Shown: piece by piece, positions 42,305-50,528 of the stretch
Layout: every line of letters starts with the position of its first letter
Numbering within the stretch: position 1 is the first letter of the stretch
DNA from: Allobranchiibius sp. CTAmp26
GTDB lineage: Bacteria; Actinomycetota; Actinomycetes; Actinomycetales; Dermatophilaceae
Reading direction: 5' to 3'
DNA length: 64,000 nt
NCBI RefSeq assembly: GCF_017565405.1
Contig: NZ_JAGEKR010000006.1
Location: forward strand, 62,001-126,000
Notes under the pieces: model-generated
Database searches by the model: none
Told to the model about the DNA's origin: nothing
What the model saw: the letters and a program-made list of their open reading frames with translations, nothing else
Position numbers and translations under genes: made by a program

Positions 42305-43963
42305 TTAGTGGAAGATGATGTTGAGGATGATGACCAGGACCAGCGACACCCCGGCGAGCTTGGTGGGGGAGAGCCACCAGTGCGCGACCTCGCCCTCGGC
42401 GAAGTCGGCCTTGGGGGTCATCGAGTAGACCAGGCCGCGCAGCTCCGACTCCGGCTTGGGACTCGTGTACATCGTGACGATGACGCTCACGATGACGTCG
42501 ACCACGAACGCCGCGCCCGCGCTGACGAAGCTGGCGCCCTGGCCGCTGAGGTTCAGCGCCCCGATCGACAGGTTGCCGAGCGCGTCCTTGGACAGGATCG
42601 CGACCACCAGCGCGCCGAGCGTTCCGGACACCAGACCCGTCCAACCGGCGGTGGGGGTCATCCGCTTCCAGAACATGCCGACGATGAACGTCGCGAAGAG
42701 CGGGGCGTTGAAGAACCCGAAGAGGGTCTGCAGGTAGTTCATGACGTTCGGGTACTGGCTGGCGAACGCCGACGTGCCGACGGCCACCAACGTGCCGATG
42801 ACCGTGGCGATGCGCCCGAACCCCAGGTAGTAGTCGTCGCTGCGGTCCTTCTGGATGTACGTCTGCCAGATGTCGTAGCTCATCACCGTGTTGAACGCCG
42901 ACAGGTTGGCCGCCATACCGGCCATGAACGCCGCGAGCAGACCGGCGATGGCGACCCCGAGCAGGCCGTTCGGCAGCAGATCGCGCATCAGGAAGAGCAG
43001 CGCATTGTTGTAGTCGGGCTTCTTCTCACCGGCGAACGCGCCGAGGCCGGCGGCCGCCATGCCCGGGATGATCACGATGAAGGGGATGAACATCTTGGGG
43101 AAGGAGCCGATGACCGGCGCCCGTTTCGCGGAGTTCATGTCCTTGCTGACCATCGCGCGCTGAACCTCGACGAAGTTCGTCGTCCAGTAGCCGAACGACA
43201 ACACGAATCCCAGCCCGAAGACGATCCCGAGGATCGACAGGAACGAACTGCTGAATCCGGTCAGCCCGTTGCCCGGCCAGGAGTGTGTCTGGTCGTGGGT
43301 GAGCTTGCTGGTCAGACCGTTCCAGCCACCGACCTTCTTCATCGCGATGATGGTGAGCGGCAGCAGGGCCGCCACGATGACGAAGAACTGCAGCACCTCG
43401 TTGTAGATGGCCGCCGAGAGGCCACCCAGGGTGATGTAGCTGAGGACGATGAGCGCGGCGATGACGGTGGACAGCCAGATGTTCCAGCCGAACAGCGTGT
43501 TGACGATGGTCGCCAGCAGGTAGAGGTTGATGCCCGCGATGAGCAGCTGGGCGACGGCGAAGCTGATCGAGTTGACCAGGTGCGCGGTCGAGCCGAAACG
43601 CCGGTACATGAACTCCGGGACGCTGCGCACCCCAGAGCCGTAGTAGAAGGGCATCATCACCACGGCGAGGAAGAGCATCGCCGGGATGGCACCGATCCAG
43701 TAGTAGTGGAATGTCGGCAGGCCGATTTGCGCCCCGTTGGCCGACATGCCCATGATCTCGGTCGCGCCCAGGTTGGCCGAGACGAACGCCAGGCCGGTGA
43801 TCCAGGCCGGCAGTGAACGACCGGACAGGAAGAAGTCGACGCTGCTCGACACCTGACTCCGGGCGATGAGCCCGATGCCGAGTACGAAGACGAAGTACGT
43901 CGCGATGAGGATGTAGTCGATCGGCCCGGCATCCAGCCGCAGGCCGCCGGACACGGCGTTCAC
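42305..43963 (-). CDS. Sodium:solute symporter, probable galactose or glucose uptake
   Basis: 552-residue SSS-family transporter (SglT/vSGLT type) with about 13-14 membrane helices. Family blocks are DFFLSGRSLPAWITGLAFVSANLGATEIMGMSANGAQIG, the helix YITLGGLSAAIYNEVLQFF and FGYWTTNFVEVQRAM. The GTG at 43963 with a GGAG box is preferred. An ATG at 44179 would add 72 His-rich residues, unlike the family, and overlap a well-initiated small ORF. Divergence from deoR-galT-galK suggests galactose import. Confidence 0.88.
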   Translation of the reverse strand: MNAVSGGLRLDAGPIDYILIATYFVFVLGIGLIARSQVSSSVDFFLSGRSLPAWITGLAFVSANLGATEIMGMSANGAQIGLPTFHYYWIGAIPAMLFLAVVMMPFYYGSGVRSVPEFMYRRFGSTAHLVNSISFAVAQLLIAGINLYLLATIVNTLFGWNIWLSTVIAALIVLSYITLGGLSAAIYNEVLQFFVIVAALLPLTIIAMKKVGGWNGLTSKLTHDQTHSWPGNGLTGFSSSFLSILGIVFGLGFVLSFGYWTTNFVEVQRAMVSKDMNSAKRAPVIGSFPKMFIPFIVIIPGMAAAGLGAFAGEKKPDYNNALLFLMRDLLPNGLLGVAIAGLLAAFMAGMAANLSAFNTVMSYDIWQTYIQKDRSDDYYLGFGRIATVIGTLVAVGTSAFASQYPNVMNYLQTLFGFFNAPLFATFIVGMFWKRMTPTAGWTGLVSGTLGALVVAILSKDALGNLSIGALNLSGQGASFVSAGAAFVVDVIVSVIVTMYTSPKPESELRGLVYSMTPKADFAEGEVAHWWLSPTKLAGVSLVLVIILNIIFH

Positions 43964-44061
43964 CGTCGTACTCCGATGGCTGTGCCCGACATGCTCGACA
44001 TGCCCGTTCGAGTCGGCGGCGTCGTGCCGACGGGTCGGCGGCCGCCCGTACGCAACGTCAT
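43960..44061 (-). CDS. Candidate 33-residue small ORF coupled to the symporter
   Basis: ATG at 44061 has a perfect GGAGG ribosome-binding site with an 8-nt gap. The frame ends in TGA that overlaps the symporter GTG (GTGA). The peptide is basic, rich in Thr, Arg and Gly, with no membrane helix. It could be a leader peptide that couples translation, or a small protein. No homologue is recognised. Confidence 0.45.
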   Translation of the reverse strand: MTLRTGGRRPVGTTPPTRTGMSSMSGTAIGVRR

Positions 44062-44338
44062 GGTGATGTCCTCCGTAGTGCCCGTGGACCGCGCGCTCGG
44101 GGGTACGTCGCGTGCCGGTCAGCGGGGGGTCGTGGGTGTGATCGTTGACACTCTGGCGCGGATGTTCGATCATTGTCAACCAGCTTCGCCCATCAACCGC
44201 GCACGTTCACACATTCCTCGGGCCTGATCCCCCAGATGCGCGGGCGGTATGTGCGTTACTGTTCGTTCAGCGCTTGTCGCCCGGGTCGTGGTGTCCCCAC
44301 CCGAACCCTCGCGTCCGTCACACCCAAGGGGAGTCGCC
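44062..44338. promoter_or_regulatory. Divergent gal regulatory region
   Basis: Between the small ORF/symporter and deoR. It holds the inverted repeat GTTGACA (44144-44150) and TGTCAAC (44174-44180), enclosing a second dyad ATGTTCGATCAT (44162-44173, 10 of 12 symmetric). TTGACA on each strand could serve as a -35. Further on, TACTGT (44257-44262) may be a deoR -10. A likely binding region for the DeoR-family regulator. I see no gene here. Confidence 0.5.
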
Positions 44339-45142
44339 GTGTTAGCTCGCGAACGTCAGGAGCGCATCCTGTCGCGGGTCCGGGCCGACGGCAGCGCCAG
44401 GGTGGCGCAACTGACGGCCCAGTTCGGCGTCTCGGAGATGACCATCCGACGTGATCTGGACCAACTGGACTCCGAGGGCCTGGTGGACAAGGTGCACGGC
44501 GGCGCGACGATGCCGCGGCAGGCCGTCACCGACGAGCCGGGCTTCACCCGCAAATCGCAACTGAAGACAGCGGAGAAGCGGGCGATCGCGCGCGAGGCGG
44601 CGGGTCTGATCCGCCCGGGCTGGGCCGTCGGCTTCGGCGGCGGTACGACGGCCTGGCAGGTCGCGCAGGAACTCGGTGCCGGTGCGGTCGCGGCGCTGAC
44701 GGTCGTGACCAACTCGATCCAGGTGGCCACGGCCATCGACTCCGAGGGCGCCGGCCCCCACGTCATCCTCACCGGCGGGCTTCGGACGCCGTCCGACGCG
44801 CTCGTCGGCCCGGTGGCGCTGAACACCATGCGCAGCCTGCACCTGGACGCGCTGGTCCTCGGTGCGCACGGCTTCGACCCCGGCCGCGGTCTCACCACCC
44901 CCAACCTGATGGAGTCCGAGATCAACCGCGCGATGATCGATGCGGCGAACCGCTTGATCGTGGTGGCGGATTCGAGCAAATGGGGAGTGGGCGGCCTGGC
45001 GACGTTCGCCAGGTTCGACGAGATCGACATCCTGGTGACCGACTCCGGTCTCCCGCGCGATGCCCGCACCGCGCTCGAAGGTGCGGTCGGTGCCCTCCAC
45101 CTCGTCGACGTACAAGGAGTCACCCACGATGAAGGTCACTGA
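44339..45142 (+). CDS. DeoR-family transcriptional regulator
   Basis: 267 residues. The N-terminal helix-turn-helix has RERQERILSRVRADGSARVAQLTAQFGVSEMTIRRDLDQLDSEG in DeoR form, followed by the sugar-phosphate isomerase-like effector domain (GFGGGTTAWQVA, VTNSIQVATAI, ILTGGLRTPSDALVGP, ADSSKWGVGG). It probably controls galT/galK and the symporter in response to a sugar phosphate. The GTG start has a GGGGAG box. Codon 2 is TTA, a rare codon in this GC-rich genome. galT begins inside its end. Confidence 0.9.
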   Translation: MLARERQERILSRVRADGSARVAQLTAQFGVSEMTIRRDLDQLDSEGLVDKVHGGATMPRQAVTDEPGFTRKSQLKTAEKRAIAREAAGLIRPGWAVGFGGGTTAWQVAQELGAGAVAALTVVTNSIQVATAIDSEGAGPHVILTGGLRTPSDALVGPVALNTMRSLHLDALVLGAHGFDPGRGLTTPNLMESEINRAMIDAANRLIVVADSSKWGVGGLATFARFDEIDILVTDSGLPRDARTALEGAVGALHLVDVQGVTHDEGH

Positions 45143-46229
45143 GGCGTCCCTGGCCGATGGCCGCGACATCTTCTACTACGACGAGGAGGACGACGCCGAG
45201 CGGCGGCTCGTCGACACCCGGGATCTGAGCGGGGCGCCCACCCTGCACTCCGAGGTGCGTTACGACCCGCTGCTCAAGGAGTGGGTCGCCATCGCCTCGC
45301 ACCGCCAGAGCCGCACCTACCAGCCGCCGACCAGCGACTGCCCGCTGGATCCGAGCACCCCGGAGCGGGCGACGGAGATCCCGTCGTACGACTACGACGT
45401 GGTCGTCTTCCAGAACCGCTTCCCATCGTTCGCCCAAGGCGTCCCGCCCGTCCCGGGCAGCGTCGACGACGAGCCGCTGCTGGTGCGGATGCCGGGCGAA
45501 GGCCGTTGCGAGGTGGTGTGTTTCAGCTCCGACCACAACGCGTCGCTGGGGGACGTGTCACCGCGGCGGATGCGCACGATCGTCGATGCCTGGGCCGACC
45601 GCACCGCGGCGCTGAACGCGCTGGACGAGGTCGCCCACGTCTTCCCGTTCGAGAACCGTGGCTCCGAGATCGGTGTCACGCTCAGCCACCCGCACGGACA
45701 GATCTACGGCTACCCGTTCGTCCCGCCGTGGACCGCGCGGATGCTGGAGTCGGCGGCCCAGCACCACGATGAGCACGGCAGCAACCTCTTCGAGGATCTG
45801 CTGCACGCCGAACAGCGCAGCGGCACCCGCGTGGTGACGGCCAGCGAGCACTGGACGGCGTTCGTGCCCGCCACCGCGCGGTGGCCGATGGAGGTGCACC
45901 TCTACCCCAACCGCCGCGTACGGGAGCTGCCCGAACTGGACGACGCGCAGCGCGACGACTTCGCGCACGTCTATCTCGACGTGCTGCGGCGGCTCGACGG
46001 TCTGTACGACCTGCAGATGCCGTACGTCTCGGGCTGGAACCAGGCACCGGCCGGGACCGACTGCCTGGGCGCCGAACACGCCTACCTGCATCTGCGGCTG
46101 CTCTCCAACCGCCGCGGCCCCACGAAGCTGAAGTTCACCGCGGGCTCCGAGAGCGGGATGGGGGTCTTCGTCAACGACGTCGCGCCGGAGATGCAGGCGG
46201 CCGCGCTGCGCGAGGTCGCGGGCCGATGA
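45129..46229 (+). CDS. galT: Galactose-1-phosphate uridylyltransferase
   Basis: Leloir pathway: exchanges UMP between UDP-glucose and galactose 1-phosphate. 366 residues. The active site is His187-Pro-His189-Gly-Gln (SHPHGQIYGYP), with His189 as the UMP-carrying nucleophile. SSDHNASLGDVSPRR, FENRGSEIGV and PMEVHLYPNRR are other family blocks. ATG 45129 has a GGAG box and overlaps deoR by 14 bases; the end overlaps galK (ATGA). Confidence 0.96.
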   Translation: MKVTEASLADGRDIFYYDEEDDAERRLVDTRDLSGAPTLHSEVRYDPLLKEWVAIASHRQSRTYQPPTSDCPLDPSTPERATEIPSYDYDVVVFQNRFPSFAQGVPPVPGSVDDEPLLVRMPGEGRCEVVCFSSDHNASLGDVSPRRMRTIVDAWADRTAALNALDEVAHVFPFENRGSEIGVTLSHPHGQIYGYPFVPPWTARMLESAAQHHDEHGSNLFEDLLHAEQRSGTRVVTASEHWTAFVPATARWPMEVHLYPNRRVRELPELDDAQRDDFAHVYLDVLRRLDGLYDLQMPYVSGWNQAPAGTDCLGAEHAYLHLRLLSNRRGPTKLKFTAGSESGMGVFVNDVAPEMQAAALREVAGR

Positions 46230-47365
46230 GCGATGCCTTCCGGACGGCCTACGGACGCCCGGCGGAGTGCGCGTGGCACGCGCCCGGCCGGATCAACATC
46301 ATCGGCGAACACACTGACTACAACGAAGGATTCGCGCTCCCGGCGGCGTTGCCCCTCGGTGTCACGGCGCAGGTCGCGGCCCGGGACGACGGGATGGTGC
46401 GCGCGTCCTCGGTGCAGGACGACGACGTGGTGACCGTGCCGATCGCCGACCTCGCGCCGGGCAGCGTGCAGGGGTGGGCCGGGTACGTCGTCGGCGTGGT
46501 CTGGGCGTTCCGGGAGGCCGGCCATCGTGTGCCCGGCCTGGACATCGTGGTCGACGGATCGGTGCCGATCGGGTCGGGGTTGTCGTCGTCGGCGGCCCTG
46601 GAGTGCGCCGTGGCCGGGGCGGTCGACGACCTGTTCGACCTCGGCTCCGATCCTGCGGACCTGATCGCCGTGGCGCGACGGTCGGAGAACGACTACGTCG
46701 GCGTACCCACCGGAGCACTCGACCAGTCCGCGTCGGTCCTGTGCCGGGAGGCCGAAGCCCTCTTCGTGGACTTCCGCACGATGCGAACGCGCGGGGTACC
46801 CCTGGATCTGGACGGCGCGGGGTTGCGGCTGCTGGTGATCGACACCCAGGCGCGGCATCAGCTCGTGGACGGGGAGTACGCGCGGCGGCGCGCCGAATGC
46901 TCCCGGGCCGCAGAGCTCTTGGGGGTGCCCATGCTGCGCGACGTCGATGACGACGAACTCCCTGGGGCGCTGGGACGGCTCACCGACCCGGTCCTGCAAC
47001 GACGGGTCAGGCACATCGTCACCGAGGACGCGCGGGTGCTGCGGACGGTGCAGGTGCTGGAGGGGCAGGGTGACCCGCGCGCGATCGGGGCGTACCTGTA
47101 CGCGTCCCACGTCTCCCTACGGGACGACTTCGAGGTGTCCTGCCGCGAGCTCGACCTGGCCGTGGACACGGCCATGGACTCCGGCGCGCACGGCGCCCGG
47201 ATGACGGGCGGTGGCTTCGGCGGCAGCGCGATCGCGCTCGTGGAGGACGGCGACACCGACGCGGTCACCGAAGCCGTGATGGATGCGTTCGACGCGGCCG
47301 GACTCACCGCACCGGTGGTCTTCGCGATGCAGCCGGCCCGCGGCGCACATCGCTTGGAGGGCTGA
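46226..47365 (+). CDS. galK: Galactokinase
   Basis: Phosphorylates galactose, giving the GalT substrate. 379-residue GHMP kinase. APGRINIIGEHTDYNEGFALP is the galactokinase signature with catalytic Arg and Glu-His-Asp; VPIGSGLSSSAALE is the ATP loop; MTGGGFGGSAIAL is the third GHMP motif; DQSASVLC provides the catalytic Asp. Coupled to galT by ATGA. No epimerase gene is next to it. About 100 bases of plain sequence follow before pdtaR. Confidence 0.97.
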   Translation: MSDAFRTAYGRPAECAWHAPGRINIIGEHTDYNEGFALPAALPLGVTAQVAARDDGMVRASSVQDDDVVTVPIADLAPGSVQGWAGYVVGVVWAFREAGHRVPGLDIVVDGSVPIGSGLSSSAALECAVAGAVDDLFDLGSDPADLIAVARRSENDYVGVPTGALDQSASVLCREAEALFVDFRTMRTRGVPLDLDGAGLRLLVIDTQARHQLVDGEYARRRAECSRAAELLGVPMLRDVDDDELPGALGRLTDPVLQRRVRHIVTEDARVLRTVQVLEGQGDPRAIGAYLYASHVSLRDDFEVSCRELDLAVDTAMDSGAHGARMTGGGFGGSAIALVEDGDTDAVTEAVMDAFDAAGLTAPVVFAMQPARGAHRLEG

Positions 47366-47452
47366 CAGGTATTCGTCGGCCGAGCGTTCGTCGCCTGCGG
47401 TGATGTCACGCGGTCGTGCTCCAGAGTTTTCGGGCCCGTAACACGCGCTCAG

Positions 47453-47466
47453 TAGGCTCGATCGAC
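47453..47466 (+). promoter_or_regulatory. Candidate leaderless promoter of pdtaR
   Basis: TAGGCT (47453-47458) with 8 nt to GTG 47467. Same hexamer as hisF, pyk and polA. It argues for the upstream start of pdtaR over the internal GTG 47557. Confidence 0.55.
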
Positions 47467-48189
47467 GTGAGCACCGAAGCGAACAACGGCCTGCCGCAGC
47501 GCGGTTCAGCATCCGGCGACGCCGGGGGACCACGCGGACCCGGGGAGGCAGGGGGAGTGGCGGACGTGGAGACCACCGGTGGCCCGGATGTCCTGCGTGT
47601 CCTGCGTGTTCTGGTCGCCGAGGACGAGGCGCTGATCCGGATGGACCTCGCCGAGATGCTGCAGGAGGCGGGATACGACGTGGTGGCGCAGGTCCGCGAC
47701 GGCCGTTCGGCCGTGGAGCAGGCCAGGACGCTGCACCCGGATCTCGTGGTGATGGACGTCAAGATGCCGGTCCTGGACGGCATCAGCGCCGCCGAGACGA
47801 TCGGCGAGGAGGGCATCGCACCCGTCGTCATGCTGACCGCGTTCTCCGACAAGGACCTGGTGGACCGCGCGGGCGATGCCGGGGTCATGGGGTACGTGCT
47901 CAAGCCGTTCACCATCGACGACCTGCGACCCGCCCTCGCCATCGCGCGTTCGAGGTGGTCGGAGCGGCAGGCGCTCACCGCCGAGGTGGCGGACCTGTCC
48001 GACCGGCTGGAGACGCGCAAGCGCCTGGACCGGGCCAAGGGCGTGCTGATGAAACAGCTCTCGCTCGACGAGCCCGCGGCCTTCCGCTGGATACAGAAGG
48101 CCGCGATGGATCGGCGGCTCGGCATGCGCGAGGTGGCGGACGCCGTGATCGCCGGTGCGCGGCCGCCTGCCGACCGCGCCGCTGAGTAG
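47467..48189 (+). CDS. pdtaR: ANTAR-domain response regulator PdtaR
   Basis: Two-component regulator that acts on RNA to prevent termination. 240 residues from GTG 47467: a low-complexity tail (about 1-50), a receiver domain (VLVAEDEALIRMDLAEMLQEAGYDV, phospho-Asp in VVMDVKMPVLDG, LKPF) and a C-terminal ANTAR domain (RLDRAKGVLMKQLSLDEPAAFRWIQKAAMDRR). Closely matches mycobacterial Rv1626. Start is ambiguous: GTG 47557 has a GGAGG box and gives 210 residues, nearer Rv1626. The sensor kinase PdtaS is not in the window. Confidence 0.93.
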   Translation: MSTEANNGLPQRGSASGDAGGPRGPGEAGGVADVETTGGPDVLRVLRVLVAEDEALIRMDLAEMLQEAGYDVVAQVRDGRSAVEQARTLHPDLVVMDVKMPVLDGISAAETIGEEGIAPVVMLTAFSDKDLVDRAGDAGVMGYVLKPFTIDDLRPALAIARSRWSERQALTAEVADLSDRLETRKRLDRAKGVLMKQLSLDEPAAFRWIQKAAMDRRLGMREVADAVIAGARPPADRAAE

Positions 48190-48329
48190 ATAGTTCGCCA
48201 AAGGTCACAAACCGGAATCAAACGGGCGTGGGAATCACTCCGGGGCCCTCGTGCTCCGTACTCTTCGACCATCTTGCTGCGATTGCAGCGTCCGATCGTG
48301 AGATACATGAAATTCCAGGAGGCAATCTC

Positions 48330-49529
48330 GTGCGTTCTACCTTGATCAAGGTGGGTGTACCCGTCGTCGCCGGCGCGCTCGCGCTGTCCGCATGCGGAAG
48401 TCGCAGCGGCGGCGGAAGCAGTAGCGGCAGCAGTGACGGAGGCAGCGGCAAGGTCGCCACGATCGGCGTGACCGCCCCCTTCACCGGTGACCTGTCGGCG
48501 GTCGGTCTCGGCATCGAGAACTCGGTCAAGCTGGCCGTGCAGCAGGCCAACGCGAAGAAGGTCATTCCCGGCTGGACCCTCAAGGTCGACGCCGAGGACG
48601 ACCAGGGCAAGCCCGAGGTCGGCACCAACGCCGCCACCAAGCTGGCCGGCGACCCCACCGTGGTCGGCGTGGTCGGCAACCTGAACTCCAGCGTCTCCAC
48701 CAGCACGCAGCCGATCTTCTCCCGCGCGAACATCGTGCAGGTGTCCCCGGCCAACACCGGTGTCGCGCTGACCAACGTGGGCGGCAAGCGTCCGTACGCG
48801 ACCTACTTCCGCACCTGCACCACGGACGCCATCCAGGGTCCGTTCGCGGCGAAGTACCTGATCAGCCAGGGCATCAAGAAGGTCGCCACGATCAACGACC
48901 AGAAGACCTACGGTGCCGGCCTGACCGCCGCGTTCGAGAAGGAGTTCAAGAAGGAGGGCGGCACGATCACCGCCTCCCAGACGATCACCGACGCGCAGAC
49001 CAACTACTCCTCGGTCATCAGCCAGATCAAGCCGGGTGCCCCCAAGGCCCTCTACTACGGTGGTGAGTACCCCCAGGCCGGCCCGCTGTCCAAGCAGCTG
49101 GCGCAGGGTGGTCTCGCGATCCCGGTGATGGGTGGCGACGGCATCTACGACCCGAAGTACATCCAGCTCGGTGGTCGCGCCGCCGACCTGGCCACCTCGG
49201 TGGGTGCGCCCACCGACAGCACGACTGCCGGTAAGGCGTTCCTCGCCCAGTACAAGGCGGCCAAGTTCAACTCCGAGGCCGGCGGGTACGGCGCGTACGC
49301 GTTCGACGCGGCCAACGCCATCATCGAGGCGCTCAAGACCTCGCTGAAGGACGCCAAGACCCCGAAGGACGCCCGTGCGGCGACCGTCAAGGCCATGGCA
49401 AACGTCAACATCACCGGTGTGACCGGCAAGGTCGCGTTCGACAAGTTCGGCGACACGACCAACAAGGTGCTGACCGTCTACAAGGTGACCGGCGGGGCGT
49501 GGGTCGCGGCCAAGACCGACACCTTCTGA
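48330..49529 (+). CDS. livK: Branched-chain amino-acid ABC transporter, binding lipoprotein
   Basis: Extracellular substrate-binding protein, 399 residues, with a lipoprotein signal (lipobox LSAC, Cys near residue 23) and a Gly/Ser linker. The Leu/Ile/Val-binding fold is seen in IGVTAPFTGDLSAVGLGIENSVKLAVQQ, VVGVVGNLNSSVSTSTQPIF, KKVATINDQKTYGAGL and GYGAYAFDAANAII. GTG 48330 has a perfect AGGAGG box 7 nt before it. First gene of livKHMGF; a strong hairpin separates it from livH. Confidence 0.95.
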   Translation: MRSTLIKVGVPVVAGALALSACGSRSGGGSSSGSSDGGSGKVATIGVTAPFTGDLSAVGLGIENSVKLAVQQANAKKVIPGWTLKVDAEDDQGKPEVGTNAATKLAGDPTVVGVVGNLNSSVSTSTQPIFSRANIVQVSPANTGVALTNVGGKRPYATYFRTCTTDAIQGPFAAKYLISQGIKKVATINDQKTYGAGLTAAFEKEFKKEGGTITASQTITDAQTNYSSVISQIKPGAPKALYYGGEYPQAGPLSKQLAQGGLAIPVMGGDGIYDPKYIQLGGRAADLATSVGAPTDSTTAGKAFLAQYKAAKFNSEAGGYGAYAFDAANAIIEALKTSLKDAKTPKDARAATVKAMANVNITGVTGKVAFDKFGDTTNKVLTVYKVTGGAWVAAKTDTF

Positions 49530-49541
49530 TCTGACGCAGCG

Positions 49542-49579
49542 CGCGGGGGCGAGAACTCATCGGAGTTCTCGCCCCCGCG
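49542..49579 (+). terminator. Intercistronic hairpin between livK and livH
   Basis: CGCGGGGGCGAGAACTC (49542-49558) with its exact complement (49563-49579), loop ATCG, then TTG. 17 perfect base pairs. It sits 13 bases after livK and 26 before livH. Such hairpins commonly protect the binding-protein mRNA and reduce read-through, giving excess LivK over the membrane parts. Confidence 0.75.
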
Positions 49580-49604
49580 TTGCCCTGACTCTCCTGGGAG
49601 CCTG

Positions 49605-50528
49605 ATGACTCAGTTCATCCAGCAATTGCTCAACGGCCTGACCGTAGGGTCGCTGTACGCCTTGATCGCCGTCGGTTACACCGTCGTCTACGGCATCGTC
49701 CAACTGATCAACTTCGCGCACGGCGAGGTCTTCATGATCGGCGCCTTCGGGTCCCTCGCGACCTGGCAGGTCGTGTGCCAGAAGAGCACGGGCCTGTGGG
49801 TGCTGCCAATCATGATCGTCGGCGGCGCCCTGTGCTCGGTCGCCATCGCGTTGGTGATGGAGCGCTTCGCCTACCGGCCGTTGCGCAACGCGCCACGTCT
49901 GGCGCCGCTCATCACCGCGATCGGGATCTCCATCGCCCTGCAGCGGGCGATCCAGCTCTGGTACCCCGGCGCGACCAGCAACGTGCCCTATCCGAGCATC
50001 GACGGCGTGACCGGCGGCTCGCTGACCGTCGGCAGCGTCGTGATCCAGCGCACCACGCTCTTCACGCTGGGCGTCCTGGTGGTCAGCGCCGCCGCCCTCT
50101 ACATCTTCATCAGCCGCACCCGCACCGGGAAGGCCATGGTCGCCGTGTCGCAGGATCCCGACACCGCGCGCCTGATGGGCATCAACGTCGACCGCATCAT
50201 CGCGGCGGCCTTCGCGATGGGCGCGATCCTCGCGGCCCTCGCCGGCGTGGCGCAGGGGCTGCGCGACAGCAACGTGTCCTCCACGATGGGCTTCCTCGCC
50301 GGGCTGAAGGCCTTCACGGCGGCGGTCCTCGGTGGCATCGGCAACATCCAGGGAGCCGTCGCCGGTGGTCTGGTCCTCGGACTCATCGAGGCCATGGCCA
50401 CCCAGTACATCCCCGGCCAGTTCGGCGGGAACGCCTGGAGTGACGTCTACGCATTCATCGTCCTGATCCTGGTGCTGGTCTTCCGGCCGCAGGGTCTCTT
50501 CGGAGCCCGGGTGGTGGACCGCGCATGA
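49605..50528 (+). CDS. livH: Branched-chain amino-acid ABC transporter permease LivH
   Basis: 307 residues, about eight membrane helices. LivH-type start FIQQLLNGLTVGSLYALIAVGYTVVYGIVQLINFAHGEVFMIGAF, EAA-like cytoplasmic loop with SQDPDTARLMGINVDRIIAAAF, then VLGGIGNIQGAVAGGLVLGLIEAM. Forms the membrane pore with LivM. ATG has a GGGAG box; the end overlaps livM (ATGA). Confidence 0.95.
   Translation: MTQFIQQLLNGLTVGSLYALIAVGYTVVYGIVQLINFAHGEVFMIGAFGSLATWQVVCQKSTGLWVLPIMIVGGALCSVAIALVMERFAYRPLRNAPRLAPLITAIGISIALQRAIQLWYPGATSNVPYPSIDGVTGGSLTVGSVVIQRTTLFTLGVLVVSAAALYIFISRTRTGKAMVAVSQDPDTARLMGINVDRIIAAAFAMGAILAALAGVAQGLRDSNVSSTMGFLAGLKAFTAAVLGGIGNIQGAVAGGLVLGLIEAMATQYIPGQFGGNAWSDVYAFIVLILVLVFRPQGLFGARVVDRA

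Noticed and set aside
43964-44179. 72-residue His-rich N-terminus of the symporter
   Set aside because: Not typical of the family, no ribosome-binding site at ATG 44179, and it overlaps a small ORF with a perfect SD. GTG 43963 has its own GGAG box. Kept as an alternative in the findings.
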